From an uncultured Pseudomonas sp. (GTDB lineage Bacteria > Pseudomonadota > Gammaproteobacteria > Pseudomonadales > Pseudomonadaceae), in assembly GCF_946885885.1 (NCBI RefSeq), contig NZ_CAMPHN010000007.1, positions 1 to 55,843 of the forward strand: a stretch of 55,843 nucleotides of DNA, given 5' to 3'. Position 1 is the first letter of the stretch, and each line of letters opens with the position of its first letter. Positions 46,297 to 54,704 of this stretch are shown in pieces. Made by a program: the position numbers and the translations under genes. Under the pieces are notes generated by a model. That model made no database searches, was not told the origin of the DNA, and saw only the letters and a program-made list of their open reading frames with translations.

Positions 46297-46536
46297 ATGA
46301 AAGAAAGCCGCGATTACCTGGAAATGGCCTTCCGTTCGATTCAGTGCTTCGCCGACGACGGCAAGCTACTGGTGCATGAACTGGAAAGCCTGGTGGATAT
46401 CGCCCGCCGCGACGGCGTGGTGGATGACAACGAAAAGCGCATCCTGCAAGGCATCGTCGAACGCCTCAACCCGGCCGAGCTGACCGCGGCGATGCAGGCC
46501 AAGATCGCCGATCTGCGCAGCGAACTGCAATTCTAA
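46297..46536 (+). CDS. Small TerB-like protein
   Basis: 79 residues from ATG 46297; GGAG at 46285-46288 gives an 8-base spacing. It has charged helices with DDGKLLVHELESLVDIARRD and VVDDNEKRILQGIVERL, which resemble the acidic metal-binding repeat of TerB/DjlA-type proteins. It is cytoplasmic with no signal. Function unknown; tellurite resistance should not be inferred for such a short stand-alone member. Confidence 0.7.
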   Translation: MKESRDYLEMAFRSIQCFADDGKLLVHELESLVDIARRDGVVDDNEKRILQGIVERLNPAELTAAMQAKIADLRSELQF

Positions 46537-46671
46537 ATCGCCCGGCAACCACCGCCGCGCTTGTGCTTTCTCCGTGCTTGGCTAGCGTGAAACCAGGAAC
46601 CTGTCGATTTGCCATGCAGTCGACAGTTCAGGGGCAGCCCCCCGCTCACGTCTTAGCCACGGAGAATTTCC

Positions 46672-46887
46672 ATGACCGATCATCACACCTACAAGAAAAT
46701 CGAAATCGTCGGCTCGTCCAAGACCGGCATCGAAGACGCCATCGAGAACGCCCTGGCCGAGTGTGCCAAGTCGGTGCGCAACATGGACTGGTTCGAGGTG
46801 GTGGAAACCCGCGGGCATATCCAGGACGGCAAGGTCGGCCACTATCAGGTCACCCTGAAAGTCGGGTTTCGTCTGAGCGATAGCTGA
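46672..46887 (+). CDS. Dodecin, flavin-binding
   Basis: 71 residues, the standard size. The dodecin pattern is clear: YKKIEIVGSSKTGIEDAI, NALAECAKSVRNMDWFEVVE and the end HYQVTLKVGF. Dodecins form hollow dodecamers that store or buffer flavins (FMN/FAD or riboflavin) in the cytoplasm. The key Trp that stacks on flavin is in MDWFEV. ATG 46672 follows GGAG. The gene stands alone. Confidence 0.92.
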   Translation: MTDHHTYKKIEIVGSSKTGIEDAIENALAECAKSVRNMDWFEVVETRGHIQDGKVGHYQVTLKVGFRLSDS

Positions 46888-47336
46888 GCGGTCAGGAATG
46901 TCCATGTCGTAGCCCGGGCAGTGGGTAGGTGCGTTACGATTCATGGCGGACTCCTCCTCTCTACGTCGTTTGTCGGTGACCCTTCTCAGGTACAGACAAT
47001 CTGGCACATCGCGATGCCGTCCGTGGGAGGAGGAGTCCATCCCATCAGATAAGCCTTGGCGCAATCCGGGAGCGGTTGTGCGGCGCAGAGTTTCCCCGGA
47101 TTTCATCCGGGCTACGGGGCTGCAAGGTCTGCAACATCGTAGGGCGGACATGCCGAAGGCTTGTCCGCCAGCGGTATCGTCCACGGTGGACAAGGCTTCG
47201 CCATGTCCACCCTACAATGGCGCGCCGGCGTCAATCGCCTTGTGCCCTTGGAATCGCCGAAACAAACCCCACTGTTTAACTCGGATATAGCCGCAGCGGT
47301 GCGCCTATGCCACTGGCCAACCCGCAGGCAGAACTT
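46888..47336. other. 449-bp gap: structured-RNA candidate and two repeat elements
   Basis: It holds, in order: a perfect 12-bp inverted repeat GGACTCCTCCTC (46948-46959) and GAGGAGGAGTCC (47027-47038); a GCAATCCGGG-type element (47048-47115); and the GTAGGGCGGACATG hairpin doublet (47139-47215). On the minus strand an ATG at 46944 has GGAGGAG six bases upstream, but its frame soon runs antisense to dodecin. I see no convincing gene. Confidence 0.6.
47139..47215. repeat. GTAGGG hairpin doublet, copy 1
   Basis: Left hairpin 47139-47169: GGCGGACA, T, GCC, loop GAA, GGC, T, TGTCCGCC. Right hairpin 47185-47215: GGTGGACA-type stem with inner GGC and GCC, read on the other strand. The 31-base arms equal those of the element at 52421-52496 in reverse orientation. 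Confidence 0.85.
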
Positions 47337-48332
47337 ATGAGCGCTCTGACCAACACACGATTCTCCACCCTCGACCTGGCGCCTATCCGCGACGACGGCG
47401 GCCCGCAGCAGGCGTTGCGCAATTCCCTGGCATTGGCCCAGCATGTCGAGCGCCTGGGCTTCACCCGCTTCTGGGTCGCCGAGCACCACAATATGGACGG
47501 TATCGCCAGCTCGGCCACGGCCGTGTTGCTTGGCTACCTGGCGGCCGGCACCTCGTGCATTCGCCTCGGCGCCGGCGGGGTGATGCTGCCCAACCACGCG
47601 CCCCTGGTGATCGCCGAGCAGTTCGGCACCCTCGCCACGCTCTACCCCGGTCGCATCGACTTGGGTTTGGGCCGCGCGCCGGGCGCCGATCAATTCACCG
47701 CCCACGCCTTGCGCCGCGAGCGCTCCGGCAGCGCCGACGACTTCCCCCGCGATGTCGAGGAACTGCAAAGCTACCTCGGCCCGCGCACGCCGGGGCAACG
47801 GGTGATCGCTATGCCCGGCAGCGGCACCGAGGTGCCGATCTGGCTGCTCGGCTCCAGCCTGTTCAGCGCGCAACTGGCCGGCGAGAAAGGCTTGCCCTAC
47901 GCCTTCGCCTCGCACTTCGCGCCGCGCCTGATGCACGAGGCGATTCGCATCTACCGCAACCACTTCAAGCCTTCGGCGGTGCTCGATAAGCCCTATGTGA
48001 TGCTCGGCGTGCCCTTGATCGCGGCGGACAGCGACGAGCAGGCGGAGTATCTGGCGACCTCGGTCTACCAGCGCATCCTCGCGTTGATCCGCGGCCAGAG
48101 CCTGGTGCAACGTCCGCCGGTGAAAAGCATGGAAGGCCTATGGCTGCCCCATGAAAAAGACGCGGTCGGTAGCTTTCTCGGCATGGCGATGATCGGCGGC
48201 CCGGAGAAGATCCGCGCGCGGCTCGATGTGCTGCTCGAGCAAACCGGCGCCGACGAGCTGATTTTCACCTGCGACTTATATGAGTTCGCCGACCGCCTGC
48301 GTGCCTTCGAGATACTTGCCAGCCTGCGCTAG
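47337..48332 (+). CDS. LLM-class flavin-dependent oxidoreductase
   Basis: 331 residues from ATG 47337. Bacterial luciferase-like TIM barrel: [20 protein letters not shown] near residue 50, [20 protein letters not shown], and [12 protein letters not shown]. This is the short single-domain group that uses FMNH2 from a separate reductase. The substrate is unknown. ATG 47307 in frame is possible but less well spaced. Its TAG stop lies in the left arm of an inverted repeat shared with the convergent GGDEF-EAL gene. Confidence 0.88.
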   Translation: MSALTNTRFSTLDLAPIRDDGGPQQALRNSLALAQHVERLGFTRFWVAEHHNMDGIASSATAVLLGYLAAGTSCIRLGAGGVMLPNHAPLVIAEQFGTLATLYPGRIDLGLGRAPGADQFTAHALRRERSGSADDFPRDVEELQSYLGPRTPGQRVIAMPGSGTEVPIWLLGSSLFSAQLAGEKGLPYAFASHFAPRLMHEAIRIYRNHFKPSAVLDKPYVMLGVPLIAADSDEQAEYLATSVYQRILALIRGQSLVQRPPVKSMEGLWLPHEKDAVGSFLGMAMIGGPEKIRARLDVLLEQTGADELIFTCDLYEFADRLRAFEILASLR

Positions 48333-48409
48333 TGTGGCGACAACCATGAAATGTCGGTTCAACACCAAGCTTGTGTGGGAAGCGACAAATGATCGTGTCG
48401 CGACACTAG
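48329..48409. terminator. Inverted repeat at convergent gene ends
   Basis: CTAGTGTGGCGACA (48329-48342) and TGTCGCGACACTAG (48396-48409) pair at 13 of 14 positions. They contain the stop codons of both converging genes and could end transcripts from each side. Confidence 0.5.
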
Positions 48410-51324
48410 CCGCACAACATGCGCTCGAACGCCTCGGCCGGCACCGCTTCCGAAAACAGGAAGCCCTGGCCGAAGTCGCATTGCGCCTCGATCAGCAGCT
48501 TCTGCTGTTCGACGGTCTCGATGCCCTCGGCGATCACCTGCAAGCCGAGCTCGTGGGCCATGGCGGTCACCGACCTGACGATCGCGCGGTCGCTCTCGTT
48601 TGTCACCATGTCGCGGATGAAGGACTGATCGATCTTCAGGTAGTCGATATCGAATTTCTTCAGGTAGGCCATGGAAGAGTAACCAGTGCCGAAATCGTCG
48701 ATGGCAACTTGGATACCGGCATCGCGGTATTGCAGCAGTTTGTCGGCAATGGCGGGCGATGCATTCAACAGCAGACCTTCGGTGATTTCGACCGATACGT
48801 TGCTTCCATCCATGCCCATATCCTTCAGATAGGCGGGCCAATTCACCTCCTTCGCTCGGGAGAGGAACTGGACCGGTGACTTGTTGACGCTCACCTGGAA
48901 CGTCTTGCCCAGATGCCGGCTCCACTGGCGCGAACAGTCGACCGCCTCCCTGAATACCCAGTCGCCGATCTCGGTGATGAGCCCGGATTCCTCGGCAAAT
49001 GAAATGAACCGCTGCGGCGCGATCATGCCGAGGCGCGGATGCTGCCAGCGCAGCAATGCCTCGGCCTTGACCACCCGGTTCGTCGCCAGGTCGACCACCG
49101 GCTGATAGTAAACCTTCAATTCGCCGTGGCCGAGGGCATCGCGCAAATCCGCGATCAGGCGCAGGCGGTCGTGCGCTTCGCGCTGCATCGAGGGTGTGAA
49201 ATAGCTGAACTGGTTGCGTCCGGCATTCTTGGCGACATACATCGCCTGGTCGGCATTACGGATCAGGTTCTCCGCGTTGTCCGCATCCTCTGGGTACAGG
49301 GTGATACCGATACTGGCCGAGAGGTAGACCACCTCGTTGCCGATACGAAAGGGCGTCACCAGCGCTTCGTTGATCTTTTGCACAATCGGCTCTATGTGTG
49401 TCAGGTCGTCCAGCTCTGACAAGATGGCGGTGAATTCGTCCCCGCCCAGCCGCGCGACGGTGTCCGATTCGCGCACGCAGGTGCAGATGCGTCGCGCCGC
49501 CTTTATCAGGATCTGGTCGCCGACGTTGTGGCCGAGCAGATCGTTCGCTTCCTTGAAACGATCCAGGTCGATGAACAGCAAGGCCAGCGGCTGGCCGGTA
49601 CGGCGCGCCTTCTTGATTTCATGGTCGAGCCGGTCGCGAAACAGGCGGCGGTTCGGCAACGATGTGAGTGCGTCGAAGTTCGCGTGACGCCATATGACTT
49701 CCTCCGAACGGCGCTTTTCCGAAATATCGGTCACGGTGCCGGTCATGCGCAGCGGCGCGCCCTGTTCGTCGCGGCGCACGACGATGGCGCGCGCCAGCAC
49801 CCAGCGCCACTCCCCGTCCTGGCTGCGCACGCGGTACTCGATACCGACCGCCGGCGTCGTCCCTTTCAACGTGGCCAGCACGTCGGTCATCGTCCCTTGC
49901 AGATCGTCCGGGTGCATGCGCGAACTCCAGTCCTTGATATGGTCGAGGGGTTCATCCGCACGCAGCCCCAGTATTTCCCTGGCGCGTTCCGAACAAACCA
50001 CCTCGTCGCTCTGGATATTCCAATCCCAGATGCCATCGCCCGAACCTTCGATCGCCAGTTTCAGCCTTTCGTTGCTCACTCGTAGCTCTTCCTGCGCACG
50101 CATGGCCTCATTGACGTCGATCGAGATGCCCACGTGGCCGGCATAGCGTCCGTCTGCGGTAAACCAGGGGGCGCCATGGGATTCCATCCAGTGCCATTGC
50201 CCATCCTTGCCGATGAAGCGGGCGCGGCATTGGGTGTGCCCCCGGCGCACCGCACCCTTGAACGCCTGACCGCAGGCTGGATTATCCTCGGGGTGCACGA
50301 GTGAGAGCCAACCCAAGCCGAGTATCTCGTCCTCCGACAATGGCGTCAGGTCCCGGTGGCGCTGGTTCATGTAGACGGCGTAGCCGTTCGGATCGAGTTG
50401 CCAGATGAGGGCAGGGGAGGCTTCCGCCAGCGCGCGGAAACGCGCCTCGCTTTCCGCCAATGCTTCCTGGGCGCGTATGCGTTCGGTGAGATCGACGCTC
50501 GCCGCGAGCACCGAATAATGATCGTTAGGCGTGCCTTCCAGCCGGGTCACGATGCTGTTGGCGAATACGATGTCGCCGTTCGGTCGGATATAACGCTTGT
50601 CGAGCGACACCGAGCCTCCCGACTCCAACAGCTGTCCGACCGCCTGCAGCGACCTTTTCAGATCCTCCGGGTGGGTCACGTCCTGGATGCCCAACTCCAG
50701 CAGCTCCTCGGGCGAACGTCCCAGCATGCGGCAGAGTTCGGTGTTGACACGTTGGAAACGTCCCTGCGCGCTAATGACCGACAAACCTACCTGCGCTTGC
50801 GCAAAGATCGCCGACAGGCGTTGCTCGCTATCGCGCAAGGCGTGCTCCGCTTCCATGCGTTCGGTGGTTTCGATGAACAAGGCAATCGCGCCGCCCGGCT
50901 CGCCGCTCTCGTCGAGCACCGGGGCATAGTTGATGCTGAGCCAGGAGCGCTTTTCGGTGCCGTTGTGGCGCAGGGTGAACTCCCTGCTCGGCCGCGTGAA
51001 CGACTGACCGCACTCTCTCACGTTGCGCATGTCGTCCTTGAAGTCGCGATGGTCCGGCCAGACCTCTTCCAGTTTGCTGCCGAGCAGTCGCGGATGCAGG
51101 GTTTCGGAAAAGACGGCGCAGGCATCGTTATACAAAACCACGCCGTCCTCGCCCCAGGCCAGGAGGGCGGGCATGGGCAAGCGCAGCAGGATGTCGATCG
51201 TGCGCTTGAAGCCTTGAGGCCAGGCCTCGATCGGCCCGAGTCGGGTTGCCGACCAATCGGTAGCGCGGATGCGCCGACCCATTTCGCCGCACGAGGGCCA
51301 ACGCGTGGAGTGGGGCCGGGTCAT
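48406..51324 (-). CDS. Four-PAS GGDEF-EAL c-di-GMP enzyme
   Basis: 972 residues, no membrane segment. Four PAS-type sensor units run about 30-165, 170-290, 295-410 and 415-540, the last three with PAC ends. The GGDEF domain (about 550-705) has an intact RLGGDEF and an RESD allosteric I-site five residues before it. The EAL domain (about 725-970) has EALLRW, VSVNKSP, EITEG, DDFGTGYSS, YLKIDQSF and EGIET, so the full catalytic set is there. It may both make and break c-di-GMP, depending on the PAS signals. Its ATG overlaps the stop of a 37-codon ORF (ATGA). Confidence 0.93.
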   Translation of the reverse strand: MTRPHSTRWPSCGEMGRRIRATDWSATRLGPIEAWPQGFKRTIDILLRLPMPALLAWGEDGVVLYNDACAVFSETLHPRLLGSKLEEVWPDHRDFKDDMRNVRECGQSFTRPSREFTLRHNGTEKRSWLSINYAPVLDESGEPGGAIALFIETTERMEAEHALRDSEQRLSAIFAQAQVGLSVISAQGRFQRVNTELCRMLGRSPEELLELGIQDVTHPEDLKRSLQAVGQLLESGGSVSLDKRYIRPNGDIVFANSIVTRLEGTPNDHYSVLAASVDLTERIRAQEALAESEARFRALAEASPALIWQLDPNGYAVYMNQRHRDLTPLSEDEILGLGWLSLVHPEDNPACGQAFKGAVRRGHTQCRARFIGKDGQWHWMESHGAPWFTADGRYAGHVGISIDVNEAMRAQEELRVSNERLKLAIEGSGDGIWDWNIQSDEVVCSERAREILGLRADEPLDHIKDWSSRMHPDDLQGTMTDVLATLKGTTPAVGIEYRVRSQDGEWRWVLARAIVVRRDEQGAPLRMTGTVTDISEKRRSEEVIWRHANFDALTSLPNRRLFRDRLDHEIKKARRTGQPLALLFIDLDRFKEANDLLGHNVGDQILIKAARRICTCVRESDTVARLGGDEFTAILSELDDLTHIEPIVQKINEALVTPFRIGNEVVYLSASIGITLYPEDADNAENLIRNADQAMYVAKNAGRNQFSYFTPSMQREAHDRLRLIADLRDALGHGELKVYYQPVVDLATNRVVKAEALLRWQHPRLGMIAPQRFISFAEESGLITEIGDWVFREAVDCSRQWSRHLGKTFQVSVNKSPVQFLSRAKEVNWPAYLKDMGMDGSNVSVEITEGLLLNASPAIADKLLQYRDAGIQVAIDDFGTGYSSMAYLKKFDIDYLKIDQSFIRDMVTNESDRAIVRSVTAMAHELGLQVIAEGIETVEQQKLLIEAQCDFGQGFLFSEAVPAEAFERMLCG

Positions 51325-51434
51325 CCGTGCGCTCCCCTCGCGGTAGGACGATAGCCCGCGATAGAAGCCGCAATGGCTTGATGGTTCTCGGCAATCTCGT
51401 TAGCGACGAACTTGCACTTGAGGGTGAACTTCAT
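51321..51434 (-). CDS. 37-codon ORF translationally coupled to the GGDEF-EAL gene
   Basis: Reads MKFTLKCKFVANEIAEN..., then IAASIAGYRPTARGAHG, from ATG 51434 with AGGA about nine bases upstream. It ends TGA over the downstream ATG (ATGA overlap). The overlap and plausible ribosome site suggest a leader peptide or small protein controlling translation of the long enzyme. No family is recognised, and it may equally be the remnant of a longer N-terminal gene. Confidence 0.4.
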   Translation of the reverse strand: MKFTLKCKFVANEIAENHQAIAASIAGYRPTARGAHG

Positions 51435-51747
51435 GTGGTTGCGTCCTGTTCCCTGTCCAATAGACGGGGCGCGGGTAAAAAGATTCGACCGCCTAGCGGG
51501 ATGCGTGCCGAAGCAGCGGATGGATGGCGTACGGGCGCGGGATCAGGCCGGGTGCCGCGGCGCCGCGGTACATGCCAGGGTTTGTGGCTTGAGCAAATCG
51601 TGCCGACGGGCTGATCTCTATCTGCGGCCGGCATGAATTCGCCGGCCGGCCGCACGCTTTCGCCATACTCGTCAACCGGTCGAACTTGTGCCGCCCGCGT
51701 CTCTCTGAACGCTATATCCCTTGAGCAATGGAGAAAGGAGAACGCAG
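51435..51747. other. 313-bp divergent upstream region of osmC
   Basis: Between the small ORF before the GGDEF-EAL gene and osmC. It is GC-rich with a GGCCGGCCGGCC block near 51643. It must hold the osmC promoter and the promoter of the leftward pair. I see no other gene or clear operator. Confidence 0.4.
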
Positions 51748-52173
51748 ATGAAGAAGACAGCTTCGGCTCACTGGCAAGGCGGCATCAAGGACGGCGGCGG
51801 CACGCTATCGACCCAGAGCGGCGCCCTGTCGAACGTGCCCTACGGCTTCCATACGCGCTTCGAGGGCCAGCCCGGCAGCAACCCCGAAGAGCTGCTCGGC
51901 GCGGCCCATGCGGGCTGTTTTTCCATGGCGCTGTCCAAGGAGTTGGGCGATGCCGGGATGACCGCGCAAAGCATCGACACCCAGGCCGAAGTCACCCTCG
52001 ACAAGGTGGCGGGCGGCTTCGCCATCACCGCCATCCACCTGTCGCTCAAGGCGACAGTGCCGGGTGCCGATCGCGAGGCGTTCGAGCAAGCCGTGGAAAT
52101 CGCGAAGAACGGTTGCCCGCTCTCCAAGGTGCTGAACGCCGCAATCACCCTGGATGCCAGCCTCGACGCCTGA
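51748..52173 (+). CDS. osmC: Osmotically inducible peroxiredoxin OsmC
   Basis: 141 residues from ATG 51748 behind GAGAAAGGAG, a strong ribosome site. It lines up with E. coli OsmC as I recall it: HWQGGIKDGGGTLSTQSGAL, YGFHTRFEG, NPEELLGAAHAGCFSMALS and NGCPLSKVLNA. The redox cysteines are Cys in AGCFSMAL (about 57) and in NGCPLS (about 123). It reduces organic hydroperoxides in the cytoplasm. In E. coli it is induced by osmotic and stationary stress; regulation here cannot be read. Confidence 0.92.
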   Translation: MKKTASAHWQGGIKDGGGTLSTQSGALSNVPYGFHTRFEGQPGSNPEELLGAAHAGCFSMALSKELGDAGMTAQSIDTQAEVTLDKVAGGFAITAIHLSLKATVPGADREAFEQAVEIAKNGCPLSKVLNAAITLDASLDA

Positions 52174-52208
52174 GTGTCGCGCCCGCCCAGCCACAGTGTT
52201 TGTAAGCC

Positions 52209-52496
52209 CGTAGCGCGGATGCAATCCGGGGGCGATGGCGGGCATACGTCCACTCCCGGATTGCAAGCGTCGGGCTGTGGGAGGGGCTTTAGCCGCGATT
52301 GCCCTTGCCGAAAGCTCGCCGCTAAAGCGCCTCCCACAGGTTTCGGCTGGTTGATCGTTCCCACGTCGAGACGAACTGCCCCGGGTTGCGCCAAGGCTTA
52401 TCGGGCTACGAAGTGGTTTTGTAGGGTGGACATGGCGAAGCCTTGTCCACCGCGGGCGCCGAGATGGCGGACAAGCCTTCGGCATGTCCGCCCTAC
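52209..52496. repeat. Stacked repeats including GTAGGG hairpin doublet, copy 2
   Basis: In order: GTAGCGCGGATGCAATCCGG element (52209-52269), GTGGGAGGGG...CCTCCCAC element (52277-52337), a GGCTTATCGGGCTAC end (to about 52409), and the hairpin doublet 52421-52451 plus 52466-52496. The doublet is copy 1 (47139-47215) inverted. Together they fill the 393-bp gap after osmC, and no gene is visible. Confidence 0.8.
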
Positions 52497-52566
52497 GAGC
52501 TAGCAGGCTTTGCGGATAAACATAGGGTCTACAAGTCCCGCGCCGCCGGGGCGCGTTTTGCAGTCA

Positions 52567-52986
52567 TCAGAACGTTCCGCAGCGCGGCACCTTGGCCCGC
52601 GCCAGAACGTTGCGTTGCTCGTCGTACAGCCAGCCCTGGGCCTTCATCGCCAGCGGCCGGACTTCCAGGCGATAGCGCTGGCCGGGGGCGAAATCGTCGT
52701 AGCGTACGCGGATCTCGCAGGTGATCTGTCGCGGTTCGGTGCTGCCATCCAGGCCGCTGTTGGCGTTGGTCTCGAACTGAAAGCGCGCCTGCAATTCATG
52801 GGCGCCGTTCGGCACCTGGAAGTAGCGGCCATCGTTCAGACGCTGGCCGTCGAGCCGGTCGGCCATCAGCAGCTCGCCGGGGCTGGCGTACAGCTCGACC
52901 CAGGCTTGGTTCGGATCGCGTGGTGGTACCGGCGAAGCGCAAGCGCCGAGAGTCGACAGGCCAACGAGCAGGAGGAAATAACGCAT
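52567..52986 (-). CDS. Hypothetical lipoprotein
   Basis: 139 residues with a lipoprotein signal: hydrophobic YFLLLVGLSTLGAC with the lipobox LGAC (Cys about residue 16). The mature part is a probable beta-rich domain (AWVELYASPGELL, GAHELQARFQFE, ITCEIRVRYDDF, QRYRLEVRPLAMKAQGWLY) resembling a PEGA-like or carboxypeptidase-regulatory fold. It should sit in the periplasm, anchored to a membrane. Its partner is unknown. It is divergent from the aminopeptidase lipoprotein, 83 bases away. Confidence 0.75.
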   Translation of the reverse strand: MRYFLLLVGLSTLGACASPVPPRDPNQAWVELYASPGELLMADRLDGQRLNDGRYFQVPNGAHELQARFQFETNANSGLDGSTEPRQITCEIRVRYDDFAPGQRYRLEVRPLAMKAQGWLYDEQRNVLARAKVPRCGTF

Positions 52987-53069
52987 GGTGCTCTCCGAAG
53001 GGATGCAATGGGCTTAGCCTACGCCGATACGCTACAGTCGGCAGCTGTCATGGATCAGGAACATCGGCG

Positions 53070-54227
53070 ATGCCGCGAAGGCTTGGGTATTCGACATTCC
53101 GCTGGCGGCGCCCTGCCAGTGATTTCGCGCGTTGGCGCAGGGTTCCGCTGCTGGCGCTATGCCTGGCGCTAAGTGCGTGCAGCACCCTGGATTACTACGG
53201 CCACCTGGCCCAGGGACAATGGCAGGTGTTGCGCGCGCGCCAGCCGATTGCCGCGATGCTCGAAGACCCGGCCGTCGATGCCGGACTGCGTCAACGCCTG
53301 GCGCTGGCTCTGGAGGCGCGGGGCTTCGCCAGCGCCGAATTGGCGCTACCGGATAACCGCAGCTACCGCCTGTATGCCGATATCCAGCGGCCTTACGTGG
53401 TCTGGAATCTGTTCGTCACCCCCGAGTTGTCGCTGAGCCCCGAGCTGCACTGCTTCCCGATCGCCGGCTGCGTGGCCTATCGCGGTTTCTACAGCCAGAG
53501 CCGCGCCCGCGGTGCGGCGGCAGTGCGCCAGCTGCAAGGCTTCGATACCTACCTGGGCGGCATCGAAGCCTATTCGACCCTCGGCTGGTTCGACGATCCG
53601 ATTCTCAACACCATGCTGCGCTGGAGCGACGAGCGCCTGGTGGCGGTGATCTTCCACGAGCTGGCGCACCAGCAGCTGTATGTCGCCAACGACACCGCGT
53701 TCAACGAATCCTTCGCTACCTTCGTCGAGCGCCAAGGCCTGCGCCAATGGCGCGCCGCCCGCGGCCTGGCCCCAGTCGACCCACAGGGCGAACGCCAGCG
53801 CGAACAGTTCATCGCCCTGGTGCTGGCGAGTCGGCAGCGCTTGACCAAGCTGTATGCCAGTGGGTTGCCGGAGGAACGGATACGCGTCGATAAAGCAGCC
53901 GAGTTCGAGCGCCTGCGCGCCGAATACCGCGCCCTGCGAGAGCGCGAGTGGGGCGGCGTCGGCCGCTACGATGGCTGGATAAACGCGCCGCTGAACAATG
54001 CCAAGTTGCTGCCGTTCGGCCTCTACGACCGCTGGGTGGATGCCTTTGCCCGGCTGTTCGAGCAGGCCGAAGGCGACTGGTCGGACTTCTACCGGCGCGT
54101 CGCAATATTGGGCAAACTACCCGCCGTCGAACGCGAGCATGCATTGCACTGCTTATTGCAGCAAAGCCCGGCTGCGCGCGAACCGAACTCCCCCGATTCC
54201 CTCCCAACAAAGGCGTATTGCAATTGA
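53070..54227 (+). CDS. Predicted zinc aminopeptidase lipoprotein (COG4324 type)
   Basis: 385 residues from ATG 53070. The N-terminal region contains LALCLALSACSTLD, a lipobox LSAC after a basic stretch, so an anchored lipoprotein. A zinc-peptidase site HELAHQQLY (HExxH, about residue 198) is followed 22 residues on by FNESFATFVE, whose Glu is the likely third ligand. The family is annotated as predicted aminopeptidase, with little biochemistry known. The next gene starts on its stop codon (TTGA), so the two are coupled. Confidence 0.85.
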   Translation: MPRRLGYSTFRWRRPASDFARWRRVPLLALCLALSACSTLDYYGHLAQGQWQVLRARQPIAAMLEDPAVDAGLRQRLALALEARGFASAELALPDNRSYRLYADIQRPYVVWNLFVTPELSLSPELHCFPIAGCVAYRGFYSQSRARGAAAVRQLQGFDTYLGGIEAYSTLGWFDDPILNTMLRWSDERLVAVIFHELAHQQLYVANDTAFNESFATFVERQGLRQWRAARGLAPVDPQGERQREQFIALVLASRQRLTKLYASGLPEERIRVDKAAEFERLRAEYRALREREWGGVGRYDGWINAPLNNAKLLPFGLYDRWVDAFARLFEQAEGDWSDFYRRVAILGKLPAVEREHALHCLLQQSPAAREPNSPDSLPTKAYCN

Positions 54228-54454
54228 CTAGATGGCCCCTGGCGCTACTGCTCTGCTTGCTCGGCGGCACCGCCGTCGCCGCGCCCAAACCCTGCGAAGA
54301 GCTGCGCGCGGAAATCGAAGTGAAAATCCAGGCCGCCGGCGTCGCCAGCTACACCCTGGAAATCGTCCCCAACGACGAAGCCCAGGACCCGAATATGGTG
54401 GTCGGTAGCTGCGATGGCGGCACCAAGAAGATCATCTATCAGCGCAACGACTAG
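54224..54454 (+). CDS. DUF1161-family small exported protein
   Basis: 76 residues from a TTG start (54224) overlapping the previous stop as TTGA; no ATG or GTG is available in frame before the signal peptide. The signal segment is LALLLCLLGGTAVAA, then a mature domain KPCEELRAEIEVKIQAAGV...GSCDGGTKKIIYQR, matching DUF1161 with two conserved cysteines (likely a disulfide). Periplasmic, function unknown. The coupling to the aminopeptidase gene supports the unusual start. Confidence 0.78.
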   Translation: MTRWPLALLLCLLGGTAVAAPKPCEELRAEIEVKIQAAGVASYTLEIVPNDEAQDPNMVVGSCDGGTKKIIYQRND

Positions 54455-54573
54455 GCCGCGACCTTGCCTACGCCCCGGTAGGAGCGGTCTTGACCGCGAA
54501 GATCGCCCAGCCGCCATGCTGTCGTGCAGCCAACTGGGTGGGGTCTAACGTGTCTGTCGGCTTGTGGATACCT

Positions 54574-54648
54574 GTGGGACGGGCCGGGCGGCGCTCCGCT
54601 TTAGCCGCGCTTGGACTGGCACATTCTCGCGGCTAAAGCCCCTCCCAC
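54574..54648. repeat. GTGGGACGGG...CCCCTCCCAC element
   Basis: Palindromic ends with an inner TTAGCCGCG and CGCGGCTAA pair. Same family as 29032-29114 and 52277-52337. It lies between the DUF1161 gene and the convergent HAD gene. Confidence 0.7.
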
Positions 54649-54704
54649 AAAAAGCCCCCAGCCTGCGCGTCTTTGCAGATGACGGGTTCTTTACGCCCCC
54701 GTGT

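Noticed and set aside
46297..46536. Tellurite-resistance determinant
   Set aside because: Only weak TerB-like resemblance in a 79-residue stand-alone protein; no ter cluster.
46582..46944. Minus-strand ORF from ATG 46944 with an excellent ribosome site as a real protein gene
   Set aside because: Most of it is the antisense of dodecin, which is unmistakable. Only the upstream stem and ribosome site are kept as a finding.
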